The notes under the pieces are model-generated. The model had not been told where the DNA came from. It ran no database searches and saw nothing but the letters and a program-made list of their open reading frames with translations. Source: Nageia nagi (taxonomy: Eukaryota; Pinophyta). From it: a stretch of DNA of 64,000 bases. The stretch spans positions 65,844,001 to 65,908,000 of the forward strand of contig JBITNC010000001.1 in assembly GCA_050084985.1 (NCBI GenBank), given 5' to 3'. A program made the translations under genes and the position numbers. Of the stretch, positions 33,499-42,099 are shown piece by piece (position 1 is the first letter of the stretch; each line of letters begins with the position of its first letter).

Positions 33499-34646
33499 AA
33501 ATCCAAATTAAGCCCTTAGATAATTGTGATCATAATGGCCTTAATTTTCCTTGTGTGAAGAGTTTGGTGAGGGAAAGATCAATCACATTTGAGAATTATG
33601 ATCAATCTTTAAATGCATGGGATCCAGAAATTCTTTTCATATATGGTAAGAGTTCTTTTGGAGGAAAGAATCACAAACATATTCAGCCATGGTACATGTC
33701 TCATACTCATCTCATGGGAGGAGGACAATCCTTTGACATTTCACAAATTCTGTTATGTAAAGGTAAATTTACTACAACCATAGTTCCTTCAAACAAAATG
33801 TTTATTTTTCTCATGTGGATGCATCAGCATGGTAGGAGGTGTAGAACACTTCTCAAGTGGGACATTGCAGAAGGAGATACTTTTTCATGGACATATGTGG
33901 TATCTTTTCACTTATTTTTGTGGCTTTCGTGGATTTACAAATTGCTGATTCAATTTTGGTATTTGGAGTGGGCTTTTGAAGTCTTATATGTGGGTAGAAT
34001 GGTGCAAAATTCTCACTTTTTTGCAATCAATAAATTTGATTTAAAAATCAGAAAAATTGCAGAAGAAAATGAAAACAATTGGCATATTTTTCATCATACA
34101 TGTTCACAAGATACTTTCAGTCTTTTAAACAGTTGGAACAGCCAACAAAGAAGCACCATGATTGGAAAAATTGAGAGAATTACAATTGCAAATTTGATGA
34201 TTTTTTATTTCATTTTGAGAATGTGTAATAGTTCCAAATGGAAAGTTAATCATTTCATTTTCAGATTGTTGGAGTTGAAAGACATTTTGAGCAATTCATG
34301 GGTCTTAGAGAAGCACTTGGGTAGTCTTGATTGCATTTTTTCTACTTTTATACTGTTCATAGCCCTTGTGAAGACTCTTGAGTACACTTTGAAGCCCTTG
34401 TACATCTTCAATTCAGGTTTGATTTGGAGCACACTACATTGGAGGATTTTAAGTTGGTATTTGATCATTGACATACATAAGATGGCATACAGTTTTCAGA
34501 TTGCAGAACTTACACATGAAACTGATTTGATTTATGAGTTTATTTGGGCATACACAAAGGAGGTTTTATATATACTTGTCAAAATATTAGTACATCTTCC
34601 TTCATGTTTTGCACTCCACTTTGCAAGATGTTTTGAACTGTTCTAA
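33432..34646 (+). CDS. Unrecognised 404-codon frame inside the non-autonomous element
   Basis: It overlaps the previous frame by 67 bases in another frame. It is rich in Phe, Leu, Ile, Trp and Tyr with several hydrophobic runs, for example VVSFHLFLWLSWIYKLLIQF and STFILFIALVKTL. Membrane segments are possible, but the T-rich plus strand alone favours such residues. No family recognised. Its length in AT-rich DNA is notable. It may be a decayed captured gene or selected in the element. Confidence 0.45.
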   Translation: MGKLQKGVEEFSVCESLERNGLEIQIKPLDNCDHNGLNFPCVKSLVRERSITFENYDQSLNAWDPEILFIYGKSSFGGKNHKHIQPWYMSHTHLMGGGQSFDISQILLCKGKFTTTIVPSNKMFIFLMWMHQHGRRCRTLLKWDIAEGDTFSWTYVVSFHLFLWLSWIYKLLIQFWYLEWAFEVLYVGRMVQNSHFFAINKFDLKIRKIAEENENNWHIFHHTCSQDTFSLLNSWNSQQRSTMIGKIERITIANLMIFYFILRMCNSSKWKVNHFIFRLLELKDILSNSWVLEKHLGSLDCIFSTFILFIALVKTLEYTLKPLYIFNSGLIWSTLHWRILSWYLIIDIHKMAYSFQIAELTHETDLIYEFIWAYTKEVLYILVKILVHLPSCFALHFARCFELF

Positions 34647-34715
34647 TGACAATCAGTATGTCTACAATTTATACAAATATGATTGTACATTGCATGATTT
34701 TTTATGCAATAAGAG

Positions 34716-35708
34716 TTGAGACTGATATGCACGAGTTGCAAAATTGCATGTTTTCTTTTGCTCAACTTGGGTAAGGTAAAAACAGAAAATTTCATGTGTA
34801 AAGGTGCAATGATCAATTATAGGGAGAAAAGAAAGATAAAGTCATACTTGGGCAGACATGAAAACATTCCACAAAGGTACAAGTTGAATTCTGATTTTTA
34901 TGACAGCAGTGTACTATTTCATTTGGGGCATGATGAGGATGAACTTGTTGATAGAAAACATAATGAGTTTCAGAAATTGGTGTCTTGTGGTGATGCCAAC
35001 ATATTTGGGAAGGTAACTTATTTTCATTTTGCCATGAATTTAAGTTATATACTTTTTGCATTGGTTGGTTTTGAAAGTGTATTTTCAGTTATAGGAGCAC
35101 ATAGTCATGATTGTTGTGGTTTTGAACATAAAAGTGTGAGTAAGTCTTCATCCATGATGTGCACATTCAGTTCAAAGTTACTACAACAGTATGAAGAAGT
35201 ATTGGAAAAGGTGTGCAACATGTTTTTGACCAAGGAAAGCATTTTTGATGAAGTCACTAATATTTGGCATGGTTTGAAAGTCATATGGAAGGTAATAAAT
35301 TATGTAATTGGTTGTGATATTACTACTGTACATTTCATTTTCAGTCACTATTTTCTTGAGATATTTGCTAGTTATCTTTCATTCATGCATGGCACAATGA
35401 TGGGAAATAATGAAAGCACAAGGTTAGATAAGTGTAATGCATTTATGGCTGTTGGAAAGAGAAAACCAAACCTGTTACACTTTTATTCCAGCCAATTTTC
35501 CAAGAGCTCAATCATCATTATTGATGATTTATTGATGCTTCTACATAATGCAACTATGAGGGATGGAGAATCACACAGTTTGCCTACATTTTGGGAGTAC
35601 AAAACTATGTTTTTACTGTTGTTATCAGAAAATCAAACTTGTTATGTATTCATGATGGACTTGGTGATGAAGAAGCAATATGGACTTTTGCCACATTTAG
35701 AAGTATGA
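34716..35708 (+). CDS. Unrecognised 330-codon frame with first copy of a repeated module
   Basis: Contains the module FSVIGAHSHDCCGFEHK, MCTFSSKLLQQYEEVLEKV, FLTKESIFDEVTNIWH and MMGNNESTRLD, which recurs in the next frame. Intron-like GT...TTTCAG stretches (35014-35091, 35288-35344) run through it without stops. No known domain. It ends at 35708 overlapping the following frame. Confidence 0.45.
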   Translation: MRLICTSCKIACFLLLNLGKVKTENFMCKGAMINYREKRKIKSYLGRHENIPQRYKLNSDFYDSSVLFHLGHDEDELVDRKHNEFQKLVSCGDANIFGKVTYFHFAMNLSYILFALVGFESVFSVIGAHSHDCCGFEHKSVSKSSSMMCTFSSKLLQQYEEVLEKVCNMFLTKESIFDEVTNIWHGLKVIWKVINYVIGCDITTVHFIFSHYFLEIFASYLSFMHGTMMGNNESTRLDKCNAFMAVGKRKPNLLHFYSSQFSKSSIIIIDDLLMLLHNATMRDGESHSLPTFWEYKTMFLLLLSENQTCYVFMMDLVMKKQYGLLPHLEV

Positions 35709-36430
35709 CTTGCTTTCATGAACACCATTGCTTTGATTTGGGTTTGAAAGTTACTATTTCAGTTTTGGCTAGTTTGAGAGATGCAATTTCAGCCTTTGGA
35801 AGCTTGGGTTATATTTGTTTTGGGCATAAACATAATATGAATAATAAGTTTCAGATTTTGATATGCACACTCAGTTCAGTTTTGAAACAGCAGTATGAAA
35901 GGACATGTAAGCAGGTATGTGGGTTGTTTTTGGTAAAGAAAATTGTTCTTGATGAAGTCTTCAATATCCTCCATTGCTTGATACATGAGTTATTGGACTT
36001 CATATGTGATTTTGAAGATGGTAACAACATGACTGCTATAATTCCATTATCTAGTTCTTATTTCATTGATACATTTATTACTACTGCTGATTTTATCATT
36101 TTTATGCATAGTACAACTATTGGAAACAATGAAGGAATGATTTTAGATAATTTTGGGAGGTTTCAACAGTCTTCATTCATTGCTGTATTGAAGAAATCAG
36201 ACCTGTTTCATACTCAATTTTGGCTAGCCTGCGTTAAATCAGACTTAACTTCACTCAATTTTGAGGCATATGGAGGCTTGAGAGAGATTTGGGAAAGTTT
36301 TGGTAAAGTTCTCTTTGGTAGAATTGTTTGGGATCCTGCTATCAGAGATGATTTAAATTTGTTTCAGCTGAGCAGGGTAGAGTTGGTGTTGGGATTGCTT
36401 GAGGACAAGCAATTTGAGAAGGGCAGACTT
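35591..36430 (+). CDS. Unrecognised frame with second copy of the module
   Basis: Carries ISAFGSLGYICFGHKHN, ICTLSSVLKQQYERTCKQV, FLVKKIVLDEVFNILH and TIGNNEGMILD, parallel in order and spacing to the module at about 35070-35420. The last residues (LLEDKQFEKGR) are the chromovirus pol tail before the polypurine tract. The frame reads on into the 3' LTR; only the part before 36430 is internal. The duplication of a whole module suggests an origin in a repeat-containing host gene or in unequal recombination. Confidence 0.45.
36415..36429 (+). other. Polypurine tract of the non-autonomous element
   Basis: GAGAAGGGCAGACT directly before the 3' LTR; two differences from the chromovirus tract at 15598-15611. 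Confidence 0.8.
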
Positions 36431-37252
36431 GTAATGACCCTATTTTTAAGAATATCTTGCATTTGGGATTTTCCACAAATCTTTTCTCCTACAAGTCAGA
36501 TATGGTCGTTGCACCTTCAGAATTGGATAGAGCATCTCGTGGCATTTGTTTTAAGTGGTCACATGACCCCTTTTGGACAAGAAATGAAGGAGTTATGGCT
36601 ACTTGAAGTTCGCCAGTCGGACCAGTCTTCCATATCGCGCCTACACACGAAAATCCACTTAACTTAGTGGATTTTTACTTAAAAGTGCAATGTTGAATTA
36701 TAATAAACTTTTATGTTATTCTAATATTATTTTAAGTACTTTTATTTGTAATAAGGCCAATCAATGGCTTAGATTAGCTTAGAGGGGTCAATGCAAGATT
36801 AGGGTTGGAGTCTATATAAGGAGATGCAACACTCCATTTTGGGTATGTTATGTGATATGAGAATTGAATATTGAAACCCTAGAGTTTCCATGAGTTGAGA
36901 TTGCAGGTCTTGCTCATTCCCATAGTGCATTGGAGGTGCATGGTTGGGGACTTGGCAATATCATTGAAGGTGTTATTGCCCTAAAATATCAAAAATACAA
37001 AAAGAGGCATCTGTGAGTTGTTCGTGGCATTTCTTTTGTGGAGGGATTCACTCAGTTTGGAAAGTTTGTATCTGCATTTTGATGTTATTTTGTGGATGCC
37101 CTTGGTTATTCCAGCGCATGTATTGTCTTGCAATATTTTAATATATTCTCTTGGCTGCTTATTACTCATTTTTGGGTGTCTTTTGAAAAATATTTCAGTT
37201 CTATATTTTTTCTATACTTGTATTTCTGTAATTTCGTTTCTGGGACATTACA
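36430..37252 (+). repeat. 3' LTR (823 bp)
   Basis: Partner of 31119-31941 with about 12 substitutions and no length change. Confidence 0.95.
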
Positions 37253-37257
37253 GTTTG
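37253..37257. repeat. Target-site duplication GTTTG, right copy
   Basis: Matches 31114-31118. Confidence 0.92.
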
Positions 37258-37614
37258 AAGGAGACCAAGAGTCATTCCAGAATTTGTTGTAGTTCTAATA
37301 TTGTATTTTCTTCTTGCTGTAGGAGATTGTATTGCCATTGTGTTGATGGTATTTCTCTATACATGTAATGTTGTGATGTCTATAAACAATGAGAAGAGAA
37401 GGCTCCAATTCCATGCTAGATTTGCCCACATTGAGTGAACCAGGGTAAATCATTGTGTTGATCTTGTTGTGTGATTTTGAGATTGCTAGTTTGTAATTTA
37501 CATTGTGTAATTTCAAATTTATATGCAATTTATATCATCTCATAGTGGTTAACTATTTTCGTTCGAATCTGTAAGTGAGGATCCGAGTATGCTATGAGCA
37601 TCCAATACGGATCA

Positions 37615-37619
37615 CCAAG
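37615..37619. repeat. Target-site duplication CCAAG, right copy
   Basis: Matches 30769-30773. Confidence 0.8.
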
Positions 37620-38200
37620 GGGAGATTGTTGGGTCATATTATCTCAAAGAAGGGAATTTCTATTGACCCTGAAAGGGTAATCACCATAGAGAAGATTTCT
37701 TATCCATCGACTTTAACAGAACTCAGATCCTTCATGGGGAAGATTAACTGCGTCCGTAAGTTCATCTCGAGGTATGCTGAGATTGTGAAGCCCCTGATAG
37801 AGATGATGAAGAAAGATGCTAAGATAAAATGGAAAAATGAGGCAAAGAAGGCCTTTCATGATATCAAGGAGGCTATCACCAAAGCATAGGTCCTCACCAG
37901 CCTGGATTATAAGAAAGCCTTCTATCTCTATTCTATTGCCTCAGAGCATTCAGTGGTGGGGGTGTTGAATCAGAAAGATGATGAAGAAAAAGAGAGCCCA
38001 TTGCATTCATGAGTGCCCCATTAAAGGACGCTGCTCTCAATTATCCCATGTTGGATAAGCAGGCATATGCCTTGGTCCGAGCTGTGAAGAAGTTCCACCA
38101 CTACATCTTGCGCAGTCCTATAATTGTTGTAGTGCCTAACCTGGCTATAAAGAATTTGCTTCACAGCAAGAGTTAGGGGTTCAAAGGGGCAATTGGGTTT
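37615..38200 (+). pseudogene. Tat-like RT end and degenerate native RNase H
   Basis: RT continues with GRLLGHIISKKGISIDPERV and SFMGKINCVRKFISRY. The native RNase H (about 37890-38170) reads LYSIASEHSVVGVLNQ, LDKQAYALVRAVKKFHHYIL and VVVPNLAIKNLL. At the three catalytic positions the first Asp, the Glu (usual KEMLAI) and the TDH Asp are all absent. Loss of the native activity is what one expects when a second RNase H (29157-29756) does the work. Stops at about 37887 and 38175 and a frameshift near 37990. Confidence 0.85.
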
Positions 38201-38379
38201 CTACTTGTAGGAGTTCGATTTGACCATCCAACCAATGAAAATTGTAAGAGGTCAAAGACTCTCTCAAACCCTAGAATCATGTCAAGATGAAAGGACATTT
38301 GAGTTTCTAGAAAACAGCATTGGTTCAATTTCAAGTATCTTGCAGATTTCTACTTCACCTTAGTCTTGGCATACTGAGG

Positions 38380-39341
38380 TTGTACAATACATTACCTCGG
38401 GAGAATATCCTCCCAAATTTGTCTTAACCCAAAAGAGAGCTTTGAGGTATAGGGTGGCCAAATTCACAATCAAAGATGGGGTCCTCTACAAGATGAATTT
38501 CCATAGTTTGTACCTACGATGCTTAGAAAAAGAGGAAGCCGATAAAATCCTTGAAGAATTTCACAAGGAAGGTGGAATTGGCCACGCACCAGGAAATGCT
38601 TGGGCTCACCAAATACTACATGCTGGTTACTATTGGTCGTACTTGTTCCAAGATGCCCATCAATATGACAAGACCTATCACGATTGCTAGATCGTGGTTG
38701 GGAGAGAAAAAATTTCAAGCATGCCATTACAACCAATCCTAGAGTCCAAGCCATTTGCTAAGTGGGGATTAGAGTTTGTAGGGGTGATCAATCCCAATTC
38801 CTCCAAGAGACATCAGTTCATCTTGACCGCAACGGACTATTGTATATGGTGGACTGAGGCAATTGCGACCAAGAATGCCACGTCTAAAATGGTCATTCAA
38901 TTCCTTGAGGAATACATTCTGACCCGATTTGGCACTCCGTTCTCTATTGTGTGTGACAATGGTCCAAGGTTCAGCTCCAAGTTGTTAGATTGGGCCACGG
39001 CCCATAATAGCTCTTTGACATTCTCGACCAACTATTATCCTCAAGGGAATGGCTTGGCCGAGTCTACAAATAACAACTTGTTGACTGTCTTGAAGAAACT
39101 GCTGGACAGGAGCCTAAGAGATTGGCATAGCAAGTTGAAGTATGCCTTATGGGCAAACTGGATAAAGACCAAGAATGCACTTGGGATGAGCCCATTTCAG
39201 CTAGTTTATGGAGCAAAGCCAATGTTCCCTGCACAACTCAAGATTGGCACATTACAGTTTATACAGGATTACATTGAGACCGATGATGCCCTAAAGGCAC
39301 GATTGGTCCAATTGGCACATTTAGAAGAAAAGAGGGACTAA
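38380..39341 (+). pseudogene. Tat-like integrase, zinc and catalytic domains
   Basis: Zinc region 38442-38690: EFHKEGGIGH, HAGYYW and a C-terminal Cys block. Core 38694-39341: KWGLEFVGVINPNSSKRH (Glu where the first catalytic Asp is usual), IVCDNGPRFSSKLLDWA (second Asp), YYPQGNGLAESTNNNL (Glu). A frame change at about 38690 and the Asp-to-Glu change suggest an inactive enzyme. Confidence 0.88.
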
Positions 39342-39346
39342 GCATT

Positions 39347-39617
39347 TCAAAATCTTATATGGCTGCAGCTAGAAACAAAGCGATGGTTTGATCGCAATAC
39401 CCAGGTGAAATGTTTTCGAGTCGTAGATTTGGTCCTTCTATGCAATAAAGCCCACGAAGATAAAGGCAAACATGCCAAGTTCGATAGGTTGTGGCTCGGT
39501 CCTTTCCAAATAGCTGCAATGGTTAGTCTTACCACTTTCAAGCTGAGACGTCTCACGGGTGAAGAGTTGCCCTTGCCAGTCAATTGCAAGCATCTCAAAT
39601 ACCATTTTCAACCATGA
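39347..39617 (+). pseudogene. Integrase C-terminal GPY/F-type module
   Basis: KFDRLWLGPFQIAAMV...TFKLRRLTGEELPLPVN ends in CKHLKYHF and a stop at 39615-39617, the normal end of pol in the Tat/Athila branch. A stop at 39340 separates it from the core. No chromodomain follows. Confidence 0.85.
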
Positions 39618-40237
39618 GCTTCGCCCGAAGTTGTGTACCATAGTGTGAATAATTTTCAAATATATATATATATATAATGGTTTTCTAAACTTCCTGTCAC
39701 CAGGAATTCTCAAAAGAGCAACCGCGCTCAAGGACGAGTCGTCCTTTTTCTCATAGACTACAGTTGGAACAAACACTCTGGGTGATGCTAACCAAGATTA
39801 TTTGATGTAACTGGTACGATTATATAGAGCAACCGAGCTCAAGGGCGGGTTTCCCTTCTCTCTAGAGACCACGGTTGGAATAGACACTTCGGATTAATAC
39901 AATGTCCTCGGACCTGGACCGTAACGTAGGTGCCCTGATGGCTACTCAAATAGCTAGTGAGAGTTCACTCACTATAATGAAACCGGTGATGCAGCCGTGT
40001 GAACGAAGCAAGTCACTATGTATCCACTCATTTAGGTTTGTTTTTAGGATACCAAGTTGCCTTTTCTAAAAGTTGTCAATCATTGGAGTCAAAGCTGTTG
40101 GTTTCCATTTTTGTCATTGTTATAGGTCAATCTTGTTGCTCGTTTTTATTGTTTTTGTTTTAGCTTGTTGCTAGTTTTTGTTGTTGTTTCTGTTTTAGCT
40201 TTTTGCTAGTTTTTGTTGTTGTTTTTGTGTTAGCTTA
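39618..40237. other. Non-coding spacer between pol and the 3' LTR
   Basis: It contains a 112-base tandem pair (39714 and 39826: GAGCAACCGCGCTCAAGG and GAGCAACCGAGCTCAAGG, then ACAGTTGGAA/ACGGTTGGAA) and a T-rich tract with a period near 43 (TTTTGTTTTAGCTTGTTGC and relatives) up to the LTR. No gene. No obvious polypurine tract is visible next to the LTR start, a weakness in the LTR assignment. Confidence 0.6.
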
Positions 40238-40539
40238 TGTTGTGACTAAAACACATGCCCCAAAATCTTGCAATTTTGGAGACCCTCAGTGTGTCACGTA
40301 TATACTTCATTTTGTCGTCGTCTTGTCCCACCCAAGTTGTGTTGCAAAGACTTGGATTCATGGATAATTCTTCTTTGGTTCAAGCCTCATTTTTCACCTA
40401 GGGTTAGTCATACCAAGTTAGAAATTTTGAAATTCCGAGAAAATGACAGTCTAGAAAATGTAGAGTCGACCTTAAGGGAACCAAGGAGTCCAGGAAGAGT
40501 CAAAGCTCGACCAACTCAAACTGGATGTCTCCAAGGGCT

Positions 40540-41500
40540 GGTGCATGATTCAAAAAGACAAAATCTTGTCTTTTGAAATCATGCGATTGGACCTGGAGGT
40601 CGTCCAAACTAGAAGAGAGACTCGAAAATGCAATCTAGGGCACTTGCAAGACCAACGCATGCCTCCAAGAAACAAAATCTTGTCTTTTTGGGCATGCGCC
40701 AAGCACATGAAGCAGGTTGGAACGAAAAGTCTAAGGCAAGGGCATAACAAGGCTGGCACATGGTTTCAAAGACCAAAACTTGTCTTTTTGAACCATGCGA
40801 CTTGGCCAGGAGGAAGAATTGATCAAGTTCAAGAGTCGGAAAGTGAACCTCAAGCACTTAGGAGGTTGGCGCATGCCTCAAAAAGACAAAATCTTGTCTT
40901 TTTGAACCATGTGCCAAGCCTCGAAGGGCTTCAAGTTCGAGCAACAGGGAAAAAAATTGACAAGTCATGTACCTAGAAACCTCAAGATCAACTCAAGCAC
41001 ACGTAGGGGGTCTGGCGCCTGATCTCAAAAGACAAATTCTTGACTTTTTGAGACATGTACCAAGCCCAGGAAGCCTCCAAGATTCAGGAAAGATAAAAAT
41101 TAGGCAAAGGCAAGAGCACTTAAGTATCAAATCACGAAGATTAGGCCATCTGGAGGTTGGCACATGATTCAAAAAGACAAAAACTTGTCTTTTTGAACCA
41201 TGCGACCAGGATGGATGGGTAGGCAAGGCTGGCGCATGCCTCAAAGTCACAAACTTGACTTTTGGAACCATGCGCCGAGCTTACAAGCTGCCCAGGTTGG
41301 GATGAGAGATCAAAATTGTTAAGTTCAGCCAACAGAAAGAGCAAAAATTAGGAGAAATCAAGTTACTGAGTAAGTTTCGTGATCAAGGCAGGCAAGCAAG
41401 CAAGCAAGATACCCAACGTTGGGAGCATGCTCACCCCCAAGGTTGGCGCATGATTTAAAAAGTCACAATTTTGTCTTTTTTTGTCATGCACCAAGCCAGT
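40540..41500. repeat. Eight-unit palindrome array in the U3 of copy C
   Basis: Units near 40550, 40665, 40763, 40874, 41020, 41165, 41235 and 41450 each contain CAAAAAGACAAAATCTTG followed by TCTTTTTGAACCATG, forming long hairpins with CATG tips (GGCGCATG ... CATGCGACC). Spacing is irregular, 70-215 bases. The short open frames here are by-products of the palindromes. Confidence 0.8.
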
Positions 41501-41647
41501 TTGAGCTCCAAAACTCCAACGTCTGAGCATAGATAGCTTTTCATGAATTTTTGGGTCAGCACACATCTCGAGGTCAGCCAAATGGAGGACTGAAATGATG
41601 TTTGCTAGTAACCCTAGCCGATTAGGGCAAGCTGGGAGCCAGTTGGG

Positions 41648-41657
41648 CTATAAATAC
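41648..41657 (+). promoter_or_regulatory. TATA box upstream of the LTR coding region, copy C
   Basis: CTATAAATAC in GTTGGG...AAGCCTGGGG, about 450 bases before the coding region; equivalent to 9263 in A-plus. Confidence 0.6.
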
Positions 41658-42099
41658 AAGCCTGGGGACCTCATTTTCTCAAATCCAAAATTTGCTCCTC
41701 TTCCACTTTTGCCCCAGAATAGTAGCAAATTGCAGATTTTTGCGCTCAAATTCCATCATTCATGCATCCTAGGGCTTGCGCAAGCACTTGGAGGCAAGCT
41801 ACTCTAACATGGGGTGTCTTCTCCACCTAGAAACCCGCGCACCACCATTGAGGAGCAAAGTTGTAAGCTAGAACATCATTACTTCTTCCCAGGGTAATTT
41901 AGCTTCAAACTTCGCTAGGGACCTTGAGAGGTTGAGATAGGATTGTATCATCACCATTTGCAAGAGGCAAGACCCCTTTCCCCAAGGGGCTGAGTTCTCC
42001 AAGAATGGATTGGCCACTATCAGAGACACAAACTAGCAGGTGAATCAACAAGTAAAAACAAGACATTGTCTTCTTCTCTAGGCTCTCAAATTGCACCTT

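Larger units (their letters stand above)
31119..37252 (+). mobile_element. Non-autonomous chromovirus relative with foreign coding interior
   Basis: LTRs of exactly 823 bp each (31119-31941, 36430-37252), tips TGTAATG...CATTACA, GTTTG duplications, an initiator-Met primer site and a polypurine end shared with the chromovirus at 14841. I count about 12 LTR differences, ten of them transitions, so this is the youngest insertion here. The interior keeps the gag start (KMTIPTFNGQD) and the pol tail (LLEDKQFEKGR) of a chromovirus. Everything between is replaced by 3.3 kb with long open frames that match no retroviral domain. It presumably moves with proteins from an autonomous partner. Confidence 0.92.
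30774..37614. mobile_element. Solo LTR (702 bp net) split by a later insertion
   Basis: 30774-31118 plus 37258-37614. The ends TGATCCAAATTGG and CCAATACGGATCA are inverted repeats with TG...CA tips, and CCAAG flanks both. There is no coding content. The size and tips suit a Ty1/copia or small Ty3 LTR; the family is not assigned. It sits inside the Tat-like RT and was later hit by the element at 31119-37252. Confidence 0.75.

Noticed and set aside
33900-34646. Multi-pass membrane protein
   Set aside because: Hydrophobic runs follow the T-rich plus strand; no recognisable transporter or envelope signature and no signal peptide.
30774-37614. hAT-type insertion with an 8-bp duplication TCACCAAG
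   Set aside because: With ends placed at TGATCC/GGATCA the tips are TG...CA and the duplication is CCAAG, which fits an LTR better.
40540-41500. CRISPR-like array of palindromic repeats
   Set aside because: Spacing is irregular, units are diverged, there are no cas genes, and the context is a plant LTR.
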